This document shows positions 12,101-22,627 of a stretch of DNA of 64,000 nt, piece by piece; the first letter of the stretch is position 1; each line of letters opens with the position of its first letter. The position numbers and the translations under genes are program-made. The DNA is from Leptobrachium leishanense (taxonomy: Eukaryota; Chordata; Amphibia; Anura; Megophryidae): contig CM019067.1 in assembly GCA_009667805.1 (NCBI GenBank), forward strand, positions 66,944,637 through 67,008,636, given 5' to 3'. The notes beneath the pieces were generated by a model, which was not told the origin of the DNA, made no database searches, and worked only from the letters and a program-made list of their open reading frames with translations.

Positions 12101-13699
12101 AGAACTTTTAAGCTGGTGCGAGACAGATTCTATTGGCCCTGCATGAGAGCTGAAGTGGAAAGTTACTGCCATTCATGTCTGAGGTGTATCCAAAGGAAGA
12201 CCCTACGAACAGAACCACTCCAATGAGCCACCTACAAAGTCTCAGGACCCATGGATTTGGTGTGCATTAATTTCCTGTGCTTAGAGCCGGATGCTAGTGG
12301 GCAGGGAAATATTCTAGTAGTGACTGATCATTTCACACGTTATGCCCAAGCTTTTTCCACGAAAGACCAATGTGCTCCTACGGTAGCGAAGGTTTTAATG
12401 GAAAAGTTCTTTGTTCACTATGGCCTACCAAGGAGAATACACTCTGATCAGGGTAGAGACTTTGAGAGCCGGCTTGTTGGGCAATTACTGGAACTGTTGG
12501 GAATTCAGAAGACCCGAACTACACCATATCACCCTCAAGGTGATGCTCAACCTGAAAGGTTCAATCGCACGCTGCTAAACATGTTGGGGACACTGTCAAA
12601 CAGAGAGAAGCAGAGCTGGAGTCGTCACATAGCTACGCTAGTACATGCATACAACAGTACGGAGAGTGACGCTACTGGATACTCACCATACCGTCTTATG
12701 TTCGGAAGAGAAGCTCGACTGCCAGTTGATTTGGCGTTTGGGCTATCTCTGGACCAGACGTCGGTAGCTTCTCACAGAAATTATGTGGATAGACTTCGGA
12801 AAAACTTGGCCTCTGCGTTTGAACAGGCCCGTTTGACCTCAGGAAATAGGGAACAGAGGAATAAGCGGAACTATGATTTGAAAGTTTGGATACAGGATCT
12901 GCAACCCAGTGATAGGGTTTTGTTGAAGAACTTGGGTGCTGCTGCAAGGCATAAGTTGGCAGATAGATGGAGTTCTCAGGTCTACATTGTCTGCAAGCAA
13001 CTGCCAGGTCTGCCAGTTTACTAAATCCGACCGGATGGAAAGGCTGGTCCTCTTAAAAACTGGCACCGGAATCATCTGCTACCTTTGAGAGAGGCTGTAA
13101 GGATACCAGTTGGTGACGAACTTTCTCTGCCTAACCCGCCTGCTCCACGCTTAACTCCCGTTACTCGGTCTCAGCAGACATGGGTTGTTGAAGAGAGTGA
13201 AGGGGACAGTGAGGAAGAAAGCTTTTGTCTGGACTGGGTGCGCTCACCAGAGTCTGAAGAGGTCATTTCAGTTCCTGAACGGTGGGAAAGTAACCTGAGG
13301 CCTGAGGCTCCTGAATTCCAATTGGAAGTTCCCGAGACTTCTGAAATTCCTGTAGGTCCTGAGGCCGCATCTTATGATTACAGTTCCATGCCTTCACTGG
13401 AAGGATCATACTCCGAAGAGATGTCTATTCCAGTTGTGGATGAAAGAACTGAACCTGCACCTGTAGTACTTCCACCTGAAGAGGAACTGATTGAGCCCGA
13501 GCCAAAACGTTCTGTCCGACCCCCTCAAAGACTCACCTACGACTCACCAGGACATAGCACTGAAGAGGCTGTTACCACGGTGCGAAGGTTGCCCGAAGTG
13601 TCTGCTATGTTAGCTGAGGTAGTCAGAAGCATGAGTCAACTTGAGGAAGTGTATCTAACCCATTGTATGCTTGCTGCTGAGCCTGTATATGTTTCCTAA
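9107..13699 (+). pseudogene. pol: Element A pol: protease, RT, RNase H, integrase, acidic tail
   Basis: One frame carries the whole polyprotein with repeated breaks. Protease: LLDSGAQVTLIY, DSGA at 9443-9454. RT: about 10300-11000, with LDLRSGYHQIP and the active site YLDD at 10775-10786. RNase H: about 11240-11640. Integrase: HHCC zinc finger about 12065-12200 and DDE core from 12251, where the first catalytic Asp is Asn (AAT 12269-12271; the sister has Asp). GPY-like SH3 segment about 12890-13080, then a ~200-residue acidic tail with no chromodomain. Breaks: TAA 9752, TAA 10172, TGA 10655, TAA 11696, a short out-of-frame patch ending in TGA 12224, TAA 13022. Each is a sense codon in A-prime or is explained by a pair of compensating indels. 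Not functional. Confidence 0.9.
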
Positions 13700-13750
13700 T
13701 GTTATGTTGAAATGTAATGCAACTGTTATACCTCCTTGGAGAGACCCAAG

Positions 13751-13767
13751 AGTTCTAGGAGGGGGAT
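13751..13767 (+). other. Element A polypurine tract, left part, at the B insertion site
   Basis: AGTTCTAGGAGGGGGAT is followed at once by element B. A-prime has the uninterrupted tract CTAGGAGGGGGAGAGTGT running into its 3' LTR. Comparison gives a 5-bp duplication: GGGAT at 13763-13767 (last base mutated) and GGGAG at 21666-21670. Confidence 0.85.
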
Positions 13768-14135
13768 TATCAGGTCATACCAAACCTGCGGGCTTACATG
13801 CCTCCGGGTCTCGAGCTGCGACCCCTCGTCGATACCCTGGGCCCCCCGCAAGCTCCCTTGCATCAGTGGCGGCTGCCCCCGGGCGAAATCACTCCCAGCG
13901 GCAACACATCATGCCGGGGGCCCCTCCAGACACTTGCTCACCCCCGCGGCGCCATGGATCTCCTTCACGACGGCACATCCCCAGCAACATCAACCGAGTG
14001 CCTCGGCGTCCCACATGGTTCCTCCAAGATGGCGTCACCAAACAAGACTCCAGGAACCCCAGCCATTCAGAACCCAGTATCCCCAGGTAACCAGATAGCA
14101 TTCTCTCCTGATTGGCTCAACTCCCACAGGCACAC

Positions 14136-14176
14136 TATTTAAACCCCAGTCTCTCCCAAACTCATTGCTTGGTTGT
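14136..14176 (+). promoter_or_regulatory. Element B promoter and predicted transcript 5' end
   Basis: TATTTAAA at 14136-14143 is followed about 30 nt later by GCTTGGTTGT at 14167-14176. This 10-mer is the exact reverse complement of the putative primer site at 16334-16343. The same pair of signals lies in the 3' LTR at 21011-21018 and 21042-21051. If transcription starts at or next to 14167, the RNA 5' end could anneal to the primer site. The start site is inferred from spacing only. Confidence 0.6.
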
Positions 14177-14238
14177 CCTGTTCCTTCCCCTTCAAACAAC
14201 CCTTCCTGATTATACCTGTCTGTGACCTCTCTACCAAT

Positions 14239-15040
14239 CTTGCCGTGTACCAAACCCCTGCCTGAACCACGACTACTCTCTGCCAACCTTGCCGTGTACC
14301 GAACCACTGCTTGAACCACGACTACTCTCTGTCAGCCTTGCCGTGTACCGAACCCCTGCTTGAACCACGACTACTCTCTGTCAGCTTTGCCGTGTACCGA
14401 ACCCCTGCTTGAACCACGACTACTCTCTGCCAGCCTTGCCGTGTACCGAACCACTGCTTGTACCACGACTACTCTCTGCCAGCCTTGCCGTGTACCGAAC
14501 CCCTGCTTGAACCACGACTACTCTCTGCCAGCCTTGCCGTGTACCGAACCCCTGCCTGAACCACTACTACTCTCTGCCAGCCTTGCCGTGTACCGAACCC
14601 CTGCCTGAACCATGACTACTCTCTGCCAGCCTTGCCGTGTACCGAACCCCTGCTTGAACCACGACTACTCTCTGTCAGATTTGCCGTGTACCGAACCCCT
14701 GCTTGAACCACGACTACTCTCTGCCAGCCTTGCCGTGTACCGAACCACTGCTTGTACCACGACTACTCTCTGCCAGCCTTGCCGTGTACCGAACCCCTGC
14801 TTGAACCACGACTACTCTCTGCCAGCCTTGCCGTGTACCGAACCCCTGCCTGAACCACGACTACTCTCTGCCAGACTTGCCGTGTACCGAACCACTGCTT
14901 GTACCATGACTACTCTCTGCCAGCCTTGCCGTGTACCGAACCACTGCTTGTACCACGACTACTTTCTGCTAGCCTTGCCGTGTACCGAACCACTGCTTGT
15001 ACCACCGACTACTCTCTGCCTACCTTGCCAGGTACTGAAC
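14239..15040 (+). repeat. 49-bp tandem array in element B 5' LTR (about 16 units)
   Basis: Units begin CCTTGCCGTGTACCGAACC and repeat every 49 bp, with a degenerate last unit. Variants differ mostly at 'cccctgcttgaacc' versus 'ccactgcttgtacc'. Because 49 is not a multiple of three, translations cycle through three frames of the same peptide; the open frames here are artefacts. Confidence 0.92.
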
Positions 15041-15078
15041 ATTTACATTATTTACTGTATACCTTGCTACATCCAGGG

Positions 15079-16278
15079 TGTCACGACCCACTACGCGCGC
15101 TGCTGCGCAAAGACGCCGGGTTAAACCGTGCACTATCTATCTATCCTAGACCCAGATAATTACGCGCAGTTATCTACCCGTCCCGGCCAAACTTTCTCTC
15201 ACAACAGGCACGTAGAGCGCGATATACTGTTCCCAGGATTGCAACGCAGTACAAGTCTTCTCCTGAAGCGCGTACTACCTACGTCTCTCACAATCCTGGA
15301 GCTCACTTTCTTATTCTATTAGTAACGCTGCCACTAGTCCTCACGGACACTATGCGCTTCGCAACAGGAGACGCAGGGCTTAGCAGCCGCACTATCCTAA
15401 ACTCGGACAGTGACTACAGATCCCACAATTCCCTGCCGTTTCCTGACAACCGCAACACGCAATTTCTTATATATAACCGAGCTTAAAGCAAATAGCAATT
15501 CTCCCAATCTCTTAGTTAGCGTGGATTTCATCAGCCAGAGTCAAAACTTAAATACTTTTTGTTTATTTATGATATAAAAAGAATCACAGTGCTTGGTTAC
15601 ATAAAAACTTATAACTAGAATAAATCAATTACTTACACACTACACAGCAAAATATAAAGAAAAAGGTGTTAATCACAGAGCCTACTTACGACGGAATAAT
15701 CAGTACTAGCATCGGTGCCTCCTGGTTCCTGGGGTAGGAACATGGACAGATCAGTCCTCTTTAGAAGGTACCCCAAGTGATCAGCCAAAAGCACATGGCC
15801 AGTGTTCCGAATTATACACTTCCTGATCTTTCCAGCCCCCACCCACCAATGGCCCAGTGTCCTGGACTCCATTTCCCAGAGTGCAATTCCTCTCATGCTC
15901 AGTAAGCTTGTCAATTAATCTTTAATTGCCTAAAGGTGTCCCTCTTCCTCCAGACCTCCCTTAGAGATCAAGGATGTGCTTCCTGTCTTTGAAGATGGTG
16001 TCCCCATCTCTTGGTGCCAACCTGGCTGCCAAGGTGTGATTTTCTATCTAGTGAACAAAAATTCCTTTTACAGCTACGTATTATATCCTCCCCCCAAGGG
16101 AGAAAGCTAAACATTTGATTACATTTTCAGCTGTGGACACAGGGATACCTTACCAAATGGCCAGACAAATAGAATATAACTCTATATGGAGGAGAGGAGA
16201 TATGTATAAACCGGCAGATAGACACATATATACAGGCAGACCCTTATATAGATAGAAATACAGATCTAATCTGCCACA
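15079..16278. mobile_element. Solo LTR C inside element B's 5' LTR
   Basis: Exactly 1,200 bp, starting TGTCACGACC and ending CTGCCACA, flanked by the perfect 5-bp duplication CAGGG (15074-15078 and 16279-16283). The 3' LTR of B has the empty site (CATCCAGGGTCTTCTC at about 21601-21616), so the insertion came after B. TG...CA ends, a 5-bp duplication and no coding domain indicate a solo LTR left by recombination between two LTRs. Family unknown. The termini resemble those of element E (TGTCACGG...CGCCACA). Confidence 0.85.
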
Positions 16279-16333
16279 CAGGGTCTTCTCTAAAACGGCT
16301 TGTTTCGCATCCACAAACACAAACCTGACAGAT

Positions 16334-16343
16334 ACAACCAAGC
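16334..16343 (+). promoter_or_regulatory. Element B self-priming site
   Basis: ACAACCAAGC begins three bases after the 5' LTR and is the exact complement of GCTTGGTTGT at 14167-14176 in the LTR. No TGG-starting tRNA-complementary site is visible between the LTR and the gag ATG at 16352. In the Tf1/sushi group, reverse transcription is primed by the 5' end of the element's own RNA, and this layout fits. Activity is inferred. Confidence 0.65.
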
Positions 16344-16351
16344 CTACTGAT

Positions 16352-17258
16352 ATGGAGCTCGCGGACATAGCCGAAGCCCTCAATACAATGTCCCGTCAAA
16401 TTGGGAATTTGAACCAAACCGTCCAAGATTTACAAACAGGACAGGCTCAACTTCAGAACCAGGTTTCGGACCTTATGGCCACCGCCTCACCCCTCTCTAT
16501 CCCAAGTCTACCGACACATATATCCTTGGGTGATTCTATGACTCCTGAACCTCTCGTACCATTACCAGACCGCTTTTCCGGTGACCGGAACAAGTACCGT
16601 ATATTTATCACAGATTGTCAACTACTGTTTTCCCTAAAACCTCGCACCTACCACTCTGAGGACGTTCAAATCAAAACAGTGATATCACTTTTACAAGGTG
16701 AACCATGTCTCTGGGCTCATCATCTCATAACCAGCAACGACCCTATTCTTACATCCTGGGAAGCCTTTATCACAGCACTGGATGACTTATATGATGACCC
16801 GTATCGTTTTGAGTCAGCTCAAACCTCCATACGAGATCTTACACAAGGGAAACGTCCGGTGGAGGACTATATTGCTGAATTTAAGGCTCTATCTATAGAA
16901 ACAGGCTGGAACGAAACCGCCCTGGTCAGCCAATTCAAGGTCGGATTGTCTGGCTAGATAAAAGATGACCTATCCCATGTCCGGGCTCCTCTCTCTCTCG
17001 AACCTCTTATACAGCTGGTCACTACCATAGACCGACGCCTACGAGAACGGAGAAGAGAACGAGTCACCTCGACCTTCACCCCGTCCATAAGACGACCTTT
17101 TCTTTCCACACACACTACCTCCACATCACCTCCTGCTATTTCTGCACCCGTTGAAGAAGCCATGCAAATCGGACTAGTGAAGGGGCATCTACCACCTGAA
17201 GAACTTACAAGACGACGGAACCTATCACCTGTGTCTATATTGTGGTAAACCCAACCAC
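16352..17258 (+). pseudogene. gag: Element B gag, sushi/RTL-like
   Basis: The ATG at 16352 lies 21 nt after the LTR. The N-terminus (MELADIAEALNTMSRQIGN, then LNQTVQDLQ) looks like a coiled coil. The capsid region (PDRFSGDRNKYRIF, LLQGEPCLWAHHL, GKRPVEDYIAEFKAL) has the pattern of sushi-class gag, the lineage behind mammalian PEG10/RTL genes. A TAG at 16955-16957 interrupts 'FKVGLSG' where the family has a charged residue. The frame then stays open over an Arg-rich stretch until about 17220, where a +1 change moves the CCHC knuckle (C-L-Y-C...H...C, about 17230-17272) into another frame. That frame runs without a stop into protease, so gag and pol may have been one ORF. Confidence 0.85.
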
Positions 17259-18630
17259 ATGGCCCGTGAATGCCCCGACAAGATCAAATTCCATCGAGGT
17301 AACAATCATACAATATCCGATAACCCACGTCTAGGAGATGTATGCCCTGCCGAGCCTCAACATTTATCTATATTTATTCTATTACAGTGGGATGAACAGT
17401 CGATCACCCTTCCAGCTATGGTAGACTCCGGCGCAAGTGGCTGCTTTATGGATACTACCCTGGCATCTCTTCTATGTATACCTCACCAAAATAAAATTAA
17501 TCCTTTGAACATCCAAAGTGTTGATGGGTCTCCCTTAATATCCAGTCCAGTTACTACCGAAACCATATCCCTTATGGTATACATAGGTAACCGGCACAAA
17601 GAAACCCTACGATTCAACCTGGTCAAATCACCCTTGTTCCCCATTATCCTGGGGTTACCCTGGTTGGTAAAGCACGATCCTACGATCTCCTGGACCACTG
17701 GTCGCTTTACCTTCTCCTCTCCCCACTGCAGGGATCATTGTCTCACACACACCACTGGTACCATCCTATCTATCCTAGATCAGAACTTGAAAACCTCCCA
17801 GGTAACCTTGCCACAGATGTAGGCCGGCTATGCAGACGTCTTCTGAAAGAAAGGGGTAGAAAAACTTCCTCCTCCTCGCTTATACGACTGCCCCATTGAC
17901 CTCCTCCCTGGAGCCGCCATTCCCTATGGCTGCATTTATCCATTGTCGGGACCCGAACTACGGGTGCTAAAAGGGTACATTCAAGAAAATCTAGGAAAGA
18001 ACTTCATCCGACCTTCATCTTCCCCCGCTGGAGCCGGCATATTCTTCGTTGAAAAGAAGGACGGGGGTCTTCGCCCTTGTGTGGATTACCGAGAGCTAAA
18101 TAATATCACCATAAAAAATAAGTACCCATTACCACTTATACCCGAACTTCTAGACCAATTAAAGACCGCCACCGTCTTTACGAAGCTTGACCTTAGGGGA
18201 GCGTACAATCTATTACGCATACGTGAAGGGGATGAATGGAAGACGGCCTTCCGCACTAGATATGGCCACTTTGAGTATCTTGTCATGCCTTATGGGCTAT
18301 GTAACACCCCAGCTGCTTTCCAACATTTCATAAACGATATCCTACGTGATCTACTAGATGTGTACGTAGTCACCTACCTGAACGATATTCTCATCTATTC
18401 CGATTCCCTGACACATCATCAACAACATGTTAATACCGTCCTTTCCCGCCTACGTTTTCACAATCTGTACGTTAAACTAGAAAAATGTATTTTCAACGCT
18501 CCCCGAATTGAATTTCTAGGATTCATAATTACCCCAGGTCGTATAGAAATGGACCCTTGGAAAATCAAAGCCATTACCAAATGGCCTCGTCCTCGCACAA
18601 AGAAGGAAGTGCAAAGCTTTATTGGATTGC
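17259..18630 (+). pseudogene. pol: Element B pol, protease and RT part
   Basis: The knuckle frame leads into an aspartic protease with MVDSGASGCFMD (about 17418) and the flap/core LGLPWL. A TAG-to-stop sequence at 17820-17822 and a TGA near 17845 break the linker. RT is open from about 17850, with VEKKDGGLRPCVDYRELN, FTKLDLRGAYN and MPYGLCNTPAAFQ. The active site is YLNDILIY: the first catalytic Asp of YLDD is Asn (AAC, 18381-18383). A one-base loss near 18628, within 'FIGLANFYRKF', shifts the frame before the thumb/RNase H. RT would be inactive by the motif change alone. Confidence 0.88.
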
Positions 18631-19414
18631 TAACTTTTATCGCAAATTCATCCGCAACTTTTCCAAGTCAGCCCACCCCCTCACCCAATTGACTAGAAAG
18701 AACATCCCTTTCCTATGGACAGAAGAAGCCCAAAAAGCATTTGATAACTTACCCACCCAATTTACCACCGCACCCATCCTGCTATTACCTGACCCCTCCA
18801 AACCCTATTCTTTGGAAGTGGATGCCTCAGGAATTGCCACCGGAGCAGTTCTCTCTCAGCGAGATGAAAACAATGATTGCTTACACCCCGTAGACTTTTT
18901 TTCTCGCAAACTATCGCCAGCCGAAATCAATTACAATGTGGGCGACCGAGAACTCTTGTCCATAAAGAATGCCCTGGAAGAATGGAGACACCTCCTAGAA
19001 GGTACCCTTCACCCCACAACCATCTTCACAGATCATAAAAATCTAGAGTACCTGAGGTGTGCACGTCGACTATGTCCTAGACTCGCCCGCTGGGCTCTAT
19101 TTTTCTCTCGTTTTTTATTCCACATAACCTATCGCCCAGGAAGCAAAAATGGAAAGGCCGATGCCCTTTCCCGCCTATCAGAGGAAACCCCAACATCCAC
19201 AGACAAAGAGGACACTGTCCTGCATCAGGGACACTTCCTTGTCACGCAGACCCACCTGGTTAAAGATCTCCGAACCCATAATTCCACTACACCTCACAAG
19301 TCCGGACGCTTGTTTGTACCACCTTCCAAACGTTTAGAGGTCCTACGCCTCAATCATGACACCCCCACAGCTGGACATGGAGGCATCAAGAAAACGCTAG
19401 ACCTTACCCTTTGA
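18630..19414 (+). pseudogene. pol: Element B pol, RNase H part
   Basis: Continues pol in a new frame. It carries ANFYRKFIRNFS, then the RNase H domain with LEVDASGIATGAVLSQ, NYNVGDRELLSIKNALEEW, TIFTDHKNLEYL and SKNGKADALSR. The integrase N-terminal region starts at about 19340 (NHDTPTAGHGGIKKTL). TGA at 19412-19414 replaces what is probably CGA before HFWWP. The frame is otherwise open. Confidence 0.88.
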
Positions 19415-20197
19415 CACTTTTGGTGGCCCTCCATCTCCACAGATGTCCAAAAGTATATCAAAACACGTGATCCTGTAATCGTTGCAAAGTCCCTAGATCA
19501 AAAGTGACAGGACTCCTCCAGCCCTTACCCATTCCACTTCGCCCGTGGTCTAGTATCTCCGTTGATTTCATCATAGACCTACCCCTGTCCCGAACACATA
19601 CGACCATCATGGTGGTAGTAGATCGGCTTTCTAAAATGGCCTATTTCATCCCCACTCAGGGATTACCCTCCGCCAAGAACACCGCAGACCTTTTCTTTCA
19701 TCATGTCTTCAGACTCCACGGGACACCAGAAACCATCATCTCAGATCGAGGCCCTCAATTTACCTCAAGGTTCTGGAAAGCTTTCTGTACACTATTACAA
19801 ATATCTGTCTGTCTGTCCACTGCCTTCCACCCCCACTCCAACGGCCAGACCGAGAGAACGAACCAAACCCTGGAACAATATTTACGTTGTTATACCTCAT
19901 ACCTACAAGACGATTGGTCCGACCTACTCACCTCAGCCGAATTTGCATACAATTCTCAGACACACGCCTCTATCAAGCAAGCACCCTTTTTCATTAATTA
20001 TGGATTTCATCCTTCAGTCCTTCCTGACGCTCCGGCTAGGAGTCCTTTGCCTATGGTCAATGACCATGTTCGGAATCTACAACAAGGGTTCATCCTTGCG
20101 AAGACCACCCTATTAGAAACCCAAAAAAACTTGCAAGAAATACGCCGATCTGCATCGCAGAGCAGCCCCTGATTATCAACTTTCTCAGAAAGTATGG
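19415..20197 (+). pseudogene. pol: Element B integrase
   Basis: After HFWWPSISTDV the zinc-finger Cys residues are damaged: the first Cys codon is CGT, and one base is missing near 19470. From 19504 the frame is open through the DDE core: ISVDFIIDLP with the first Asp, SDRGPQFTSRFW with the second, and HPHSNGQTERTN with the Glu. All three catalytic residues are visible. A frameshift near 20172 separates the core from the GPY segment. Confidence 0.88.
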
Positions 20198-20625
20198 TTG
20201 TCCACCAAAAATCTCAAATTGTCATGTCCAACGAAAAAATTAGGCCCAAAATACATAGGTCCCTACCCCATTACCTCCATCATTTCCCCCGTCATTGTCC
20301 GACTCCAACTCCCTCCCTCGTTTAGAATCCACCCAGTTTTTCATGTCTCCCTTTTGAAACCTTGGACCAAGGACCACTTTCCCCAACGCTCAACTCCTCC
20401 TCCAGACCCAATCACCATAAAGGGACTCAAGGAATTTGAGGTCCAACACATTCTAGATTCCCGTTCTTGATTCAACAGATTGGAATATCTCATCCAATGG
20501 AAAGGATATGGACCTGAAGAGAATTCATGGGAACCCGCAACCCAAGTCCATGCTCCTTCTCGGGTACGAACTTTCCACCTCCGATACCCCTCCAAACCAG
20601 GTCCATTACGCCCCCAGAGGGGTCA
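20198..20625 (+). pseudogene. pol: Element B pol C-terminus with chromodomain
   Basis: Contains the GPY-type segment (GPKYIGPYPI, FHVSLLKPW) and then a chromodomain (EFEVQHILDSR, EYLIQWKGYG, NSWEP). The chromodomain would tether integrase to modified histone tails. TGA at 20468-20470 lies where the domain normally continues and is probably a decayed CGA. The downstream part is in the same frame. Confidence 0.9.
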
Positions 20626-20627
20626 TC

Positions 20628-20642
20628 CTAAAAAGGGGGTAC
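20628..20642 (+). other. Element B polypurine tract
   Basis: CTAAAAAGGGGGTAC directly precedes the 3' LTR start TATCAGG and would prime plus-strand DNA synthesis. Confidence 0.75.
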
Positions 20643-21665
20643 TATCAGGTCATACCAAACCTGCGGGCTTACATGCCTCCGGGTCTTGAGCCGCGACCCC
20701 TCGTCGATACCCCGGGCCCCCCGCAACCTCCCTTGCGGCAGTGGCAGCTGCCCCCGAGCAAAATCACTCCCAGCTGCAACACATCATGCCGGGGGCCCCT
20801 CCAGACACTTGCTCACCCCCGCGGCGCCATGGATCTCCTTCGCAACGGCACATCCCCAGCAACATCGACCGAGTGCCTCGGCGTCCCACGTGGTTCCTCC
20901 AAGATGGCGTCACCAAACAAGACTCCAGGAATCTCAGCCAATCAGAACCCAGTATCCCCAGGTAACCAGATAGCATTCTCCCCTGATTGGTTCAACTCCC
21001 ACAGGCACACTATTTAAACCCCAGTCTCTCCCAAACTCATTGCTTGGTTGTCCTGTTCCTTCCCCTTCAAACAACCCTTCCTGATTATACCTGTCTGTGA
21101 CCTCTCTACCAATCTTGCCGTGTACCGAACCCCTGCCTGAACCACGACTACTCTCTGCCAACCTTGCCGTGTACCGAACCCCTGCTTGAACCACGACTAC
21201 TCTCTGTCAGCCTTGCCGTGTACCGAACCCCTGCTTGAACCACGACTACTCTCTGCCAGCCTTGCTGTGTACTGAACCACTACTTGTACCACGACTACTC
21301 TCTGCCAGCCTTGCCGTGTACCGAACCCCTGCTTGAACCACGACTACTCTCTGCCAGCCTTGCCGTGTACCGAACTCCTGCCTGAACCACGACTACTCTC
21401 TGCCAGCCTTGCCGTGTACCGAACCACTGCTTGTACCACGACTACTCTCTGCCAGCCTTGCCGTGTACCGAACCACTGCTTGTACCACGACTACTCTCTG
21501 CCAGCCTTGCCGTGTACCGAACCGCTGCTTGTACCACCGACTACTCTCTGCATACCTTGCCAGGTACTGAACATTTACATTATTTACCGTATACCTCGCT
21601 ACATCCAGGGTCTTCTCTAAAATGGCTTGTTTCGCATCCCGAACTCCACAAACACAAACCTGACA
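20643..21665 (+). repeat. Element B 3' LTR
   Basis: 1,023 bp, TATCAGG...CCTGACA, colinear with the 5' LTR but with about 9 of the 49-bp units (21114-21572). It lacks the solo LTR and so shows the empty site. It is followed by element A's remaining polypurine bases GGGAGAG. Confidence 0.92.
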
Positions 21666-21672
21666 GGGAGAG

Positions 21673-22627
21673 TGTAGCGCTGGTTTAAAACACTCTTGCT
21701 GTAGTACTTATTTTTGGCCACCAGAGGGAGACAAGCGCAATGTAAGAGACACTGGACAATGGGACTACGTTTTCCAGCATGCTTTGCGTCGGGAACAGGA
21801 AGTGGGTGGGGAGAAGAGACTTACATCTGCAGCCTCGTGCAGAGGAAACCCAGAGTGCGCCAAGGAAGGAAGAGAGCAAGACGCACGTGAGACAGACAAT
21901 GATCGTGACCAGGCCGGAGCGCAGGTGCGGCCTTGTGGAGCTAGAGATCGGTTCACACTACCCACTACACTACTTGCCAGAGACCTAGTAATCCACCGCT
22001 GCAAAGTATACAAAGATACAAAGTTGCTGAAGGACCCCCAGTGAGGAGACCGCGATGATCTAGTGGGAGTGCAGGCGGTGAGCTGAGCATCTTGTGACAG
22101 AAACGGACAAGCAAGACAAGCAGATCCGGTGGCACAGAGTCCCAGTCGGGTCGAGCAGCGAGACGTCCTGGGTCGGGCAGAGCACAGAGTATCTGGCGGA
22201 TGGGTGATAGGCCTTCCCGGCCACAGTAAAATAATAAAGCACGCTGCAAGTTTGTCTAAACCTACAGGGCCCCAACGTGACTAGTCGAAGACATAATTAA
22301 ATCGTTCACTGGTCAGTTGAATCTTGTACCCGGGTACCAACACACGCATACGCGTACACCTTTTTGGGACACAACCTGTACGGGACTCACATTCCAACAA
22401 CAAAGGGGTTAATATTCATTTTTCTTTTCCGCTGCGCGTTTCTCGCATTACGAACTTCTGTAAATATATATGTATACCGTGCTGCTTTATATATGCCAGT
22501 TTATTTGAGATCAGTAAACTATATAACGTATAAAATCCACAACAGTGCTGGTGTATATTTATTCCCTAGTGCGGGGAGACTGACCCGAGGTTTAAATTCA
22601 GCGGCTCCTCCGGGAGTGAGCGCTACA
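21673..22627 (+). repeat. Element A 3' LTR
   Basis: 955 bp, same ends as the 5' LTR, followed by the duplication TAAG at 22628-22631. It sits only 7 bp from element B. Confidence 0.92.

Larger units (their letters stand above)
13768..16330 (+). repeat. Element B 5' LTR, interrupted by solo LTR C
   Basis: Without the 1,205-bp insertion (solo LTR C plus one duplication copy) this LTR is 1,358 bp; the 3' LTR is 1,023 bp. The difference is explained by seven extra 49-bp repeat units (343 bp) minus an 8-bp indel near the end. It has a TATA-like box TATTTAAA at 14136-14143. Sequence near the start (about 13790-14100) is GC-rich and gives several spurious open frames. Confidence 0.9.
13768..21665 (+). 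mobile_element. Element B: Tf1/sushi-type chromovirus nested in element A
   Basis: LTRs start TATCAGG and end CCTGACA, imperfect inverted termini with TA instead of TG. The interior encodes a sushi-like gag with zinc knuckle, DSGA protease, RT, RNase H, integrase and a C-terminal chromodomain, so it is a chromovirus. The priming arrangement (see 16334-16343) also fits the Tf1/sushi group. The polypurine tract CTAAAAAGGGGG lies at 20628-20639 before the 3' LTR. Its coding region has several frameshifts and stops and a mutated RT active site, so it is dead. Solo LTR C is inserted in its 5' LTR. Confidence 0.92.
6640..22627 (+). mobile_element. Element A: Ty3/gypsy retrotransposon with PNMA-like gag, split by element B
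   Basis: Both LTRs begin TGTAGCGCTGG and end GAGCGCTACA and are very similar. The 4-bp duplication TAAG lies at 6636-6639 and 22628-22631. Order is LTR, tRNA-Pro-like primer site, gag, -1 frameshift signal, pol (protease, RT, RNase H, integrase, acidic tail), polypurine tract, LTR. A second complete LTR element (B, 13768-21665) sits inside the polypurine tract next to the 3' LTR. Without B the element is about 8.1 kb, close to sister A-prime (8.3 kb). Several stop codons in gag and pol show that it is dead. The sister allows each break to be recognised. Confidence 0.92.

Noticed and set aside
14239..15040. CRISPR-like regularly spaced repeats
   Set aside because: Units are contiguous with no unique spacers, sit in an LTR and recur in the partner LTR.
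14360..15159. Long overlapping plus-strand frames with a repeated Pro/Cys-rich peptide
   Set aside because: They come from the 49-bp LTR array; the period is not divisible by three, so every frame gives the same peptides in rotation.
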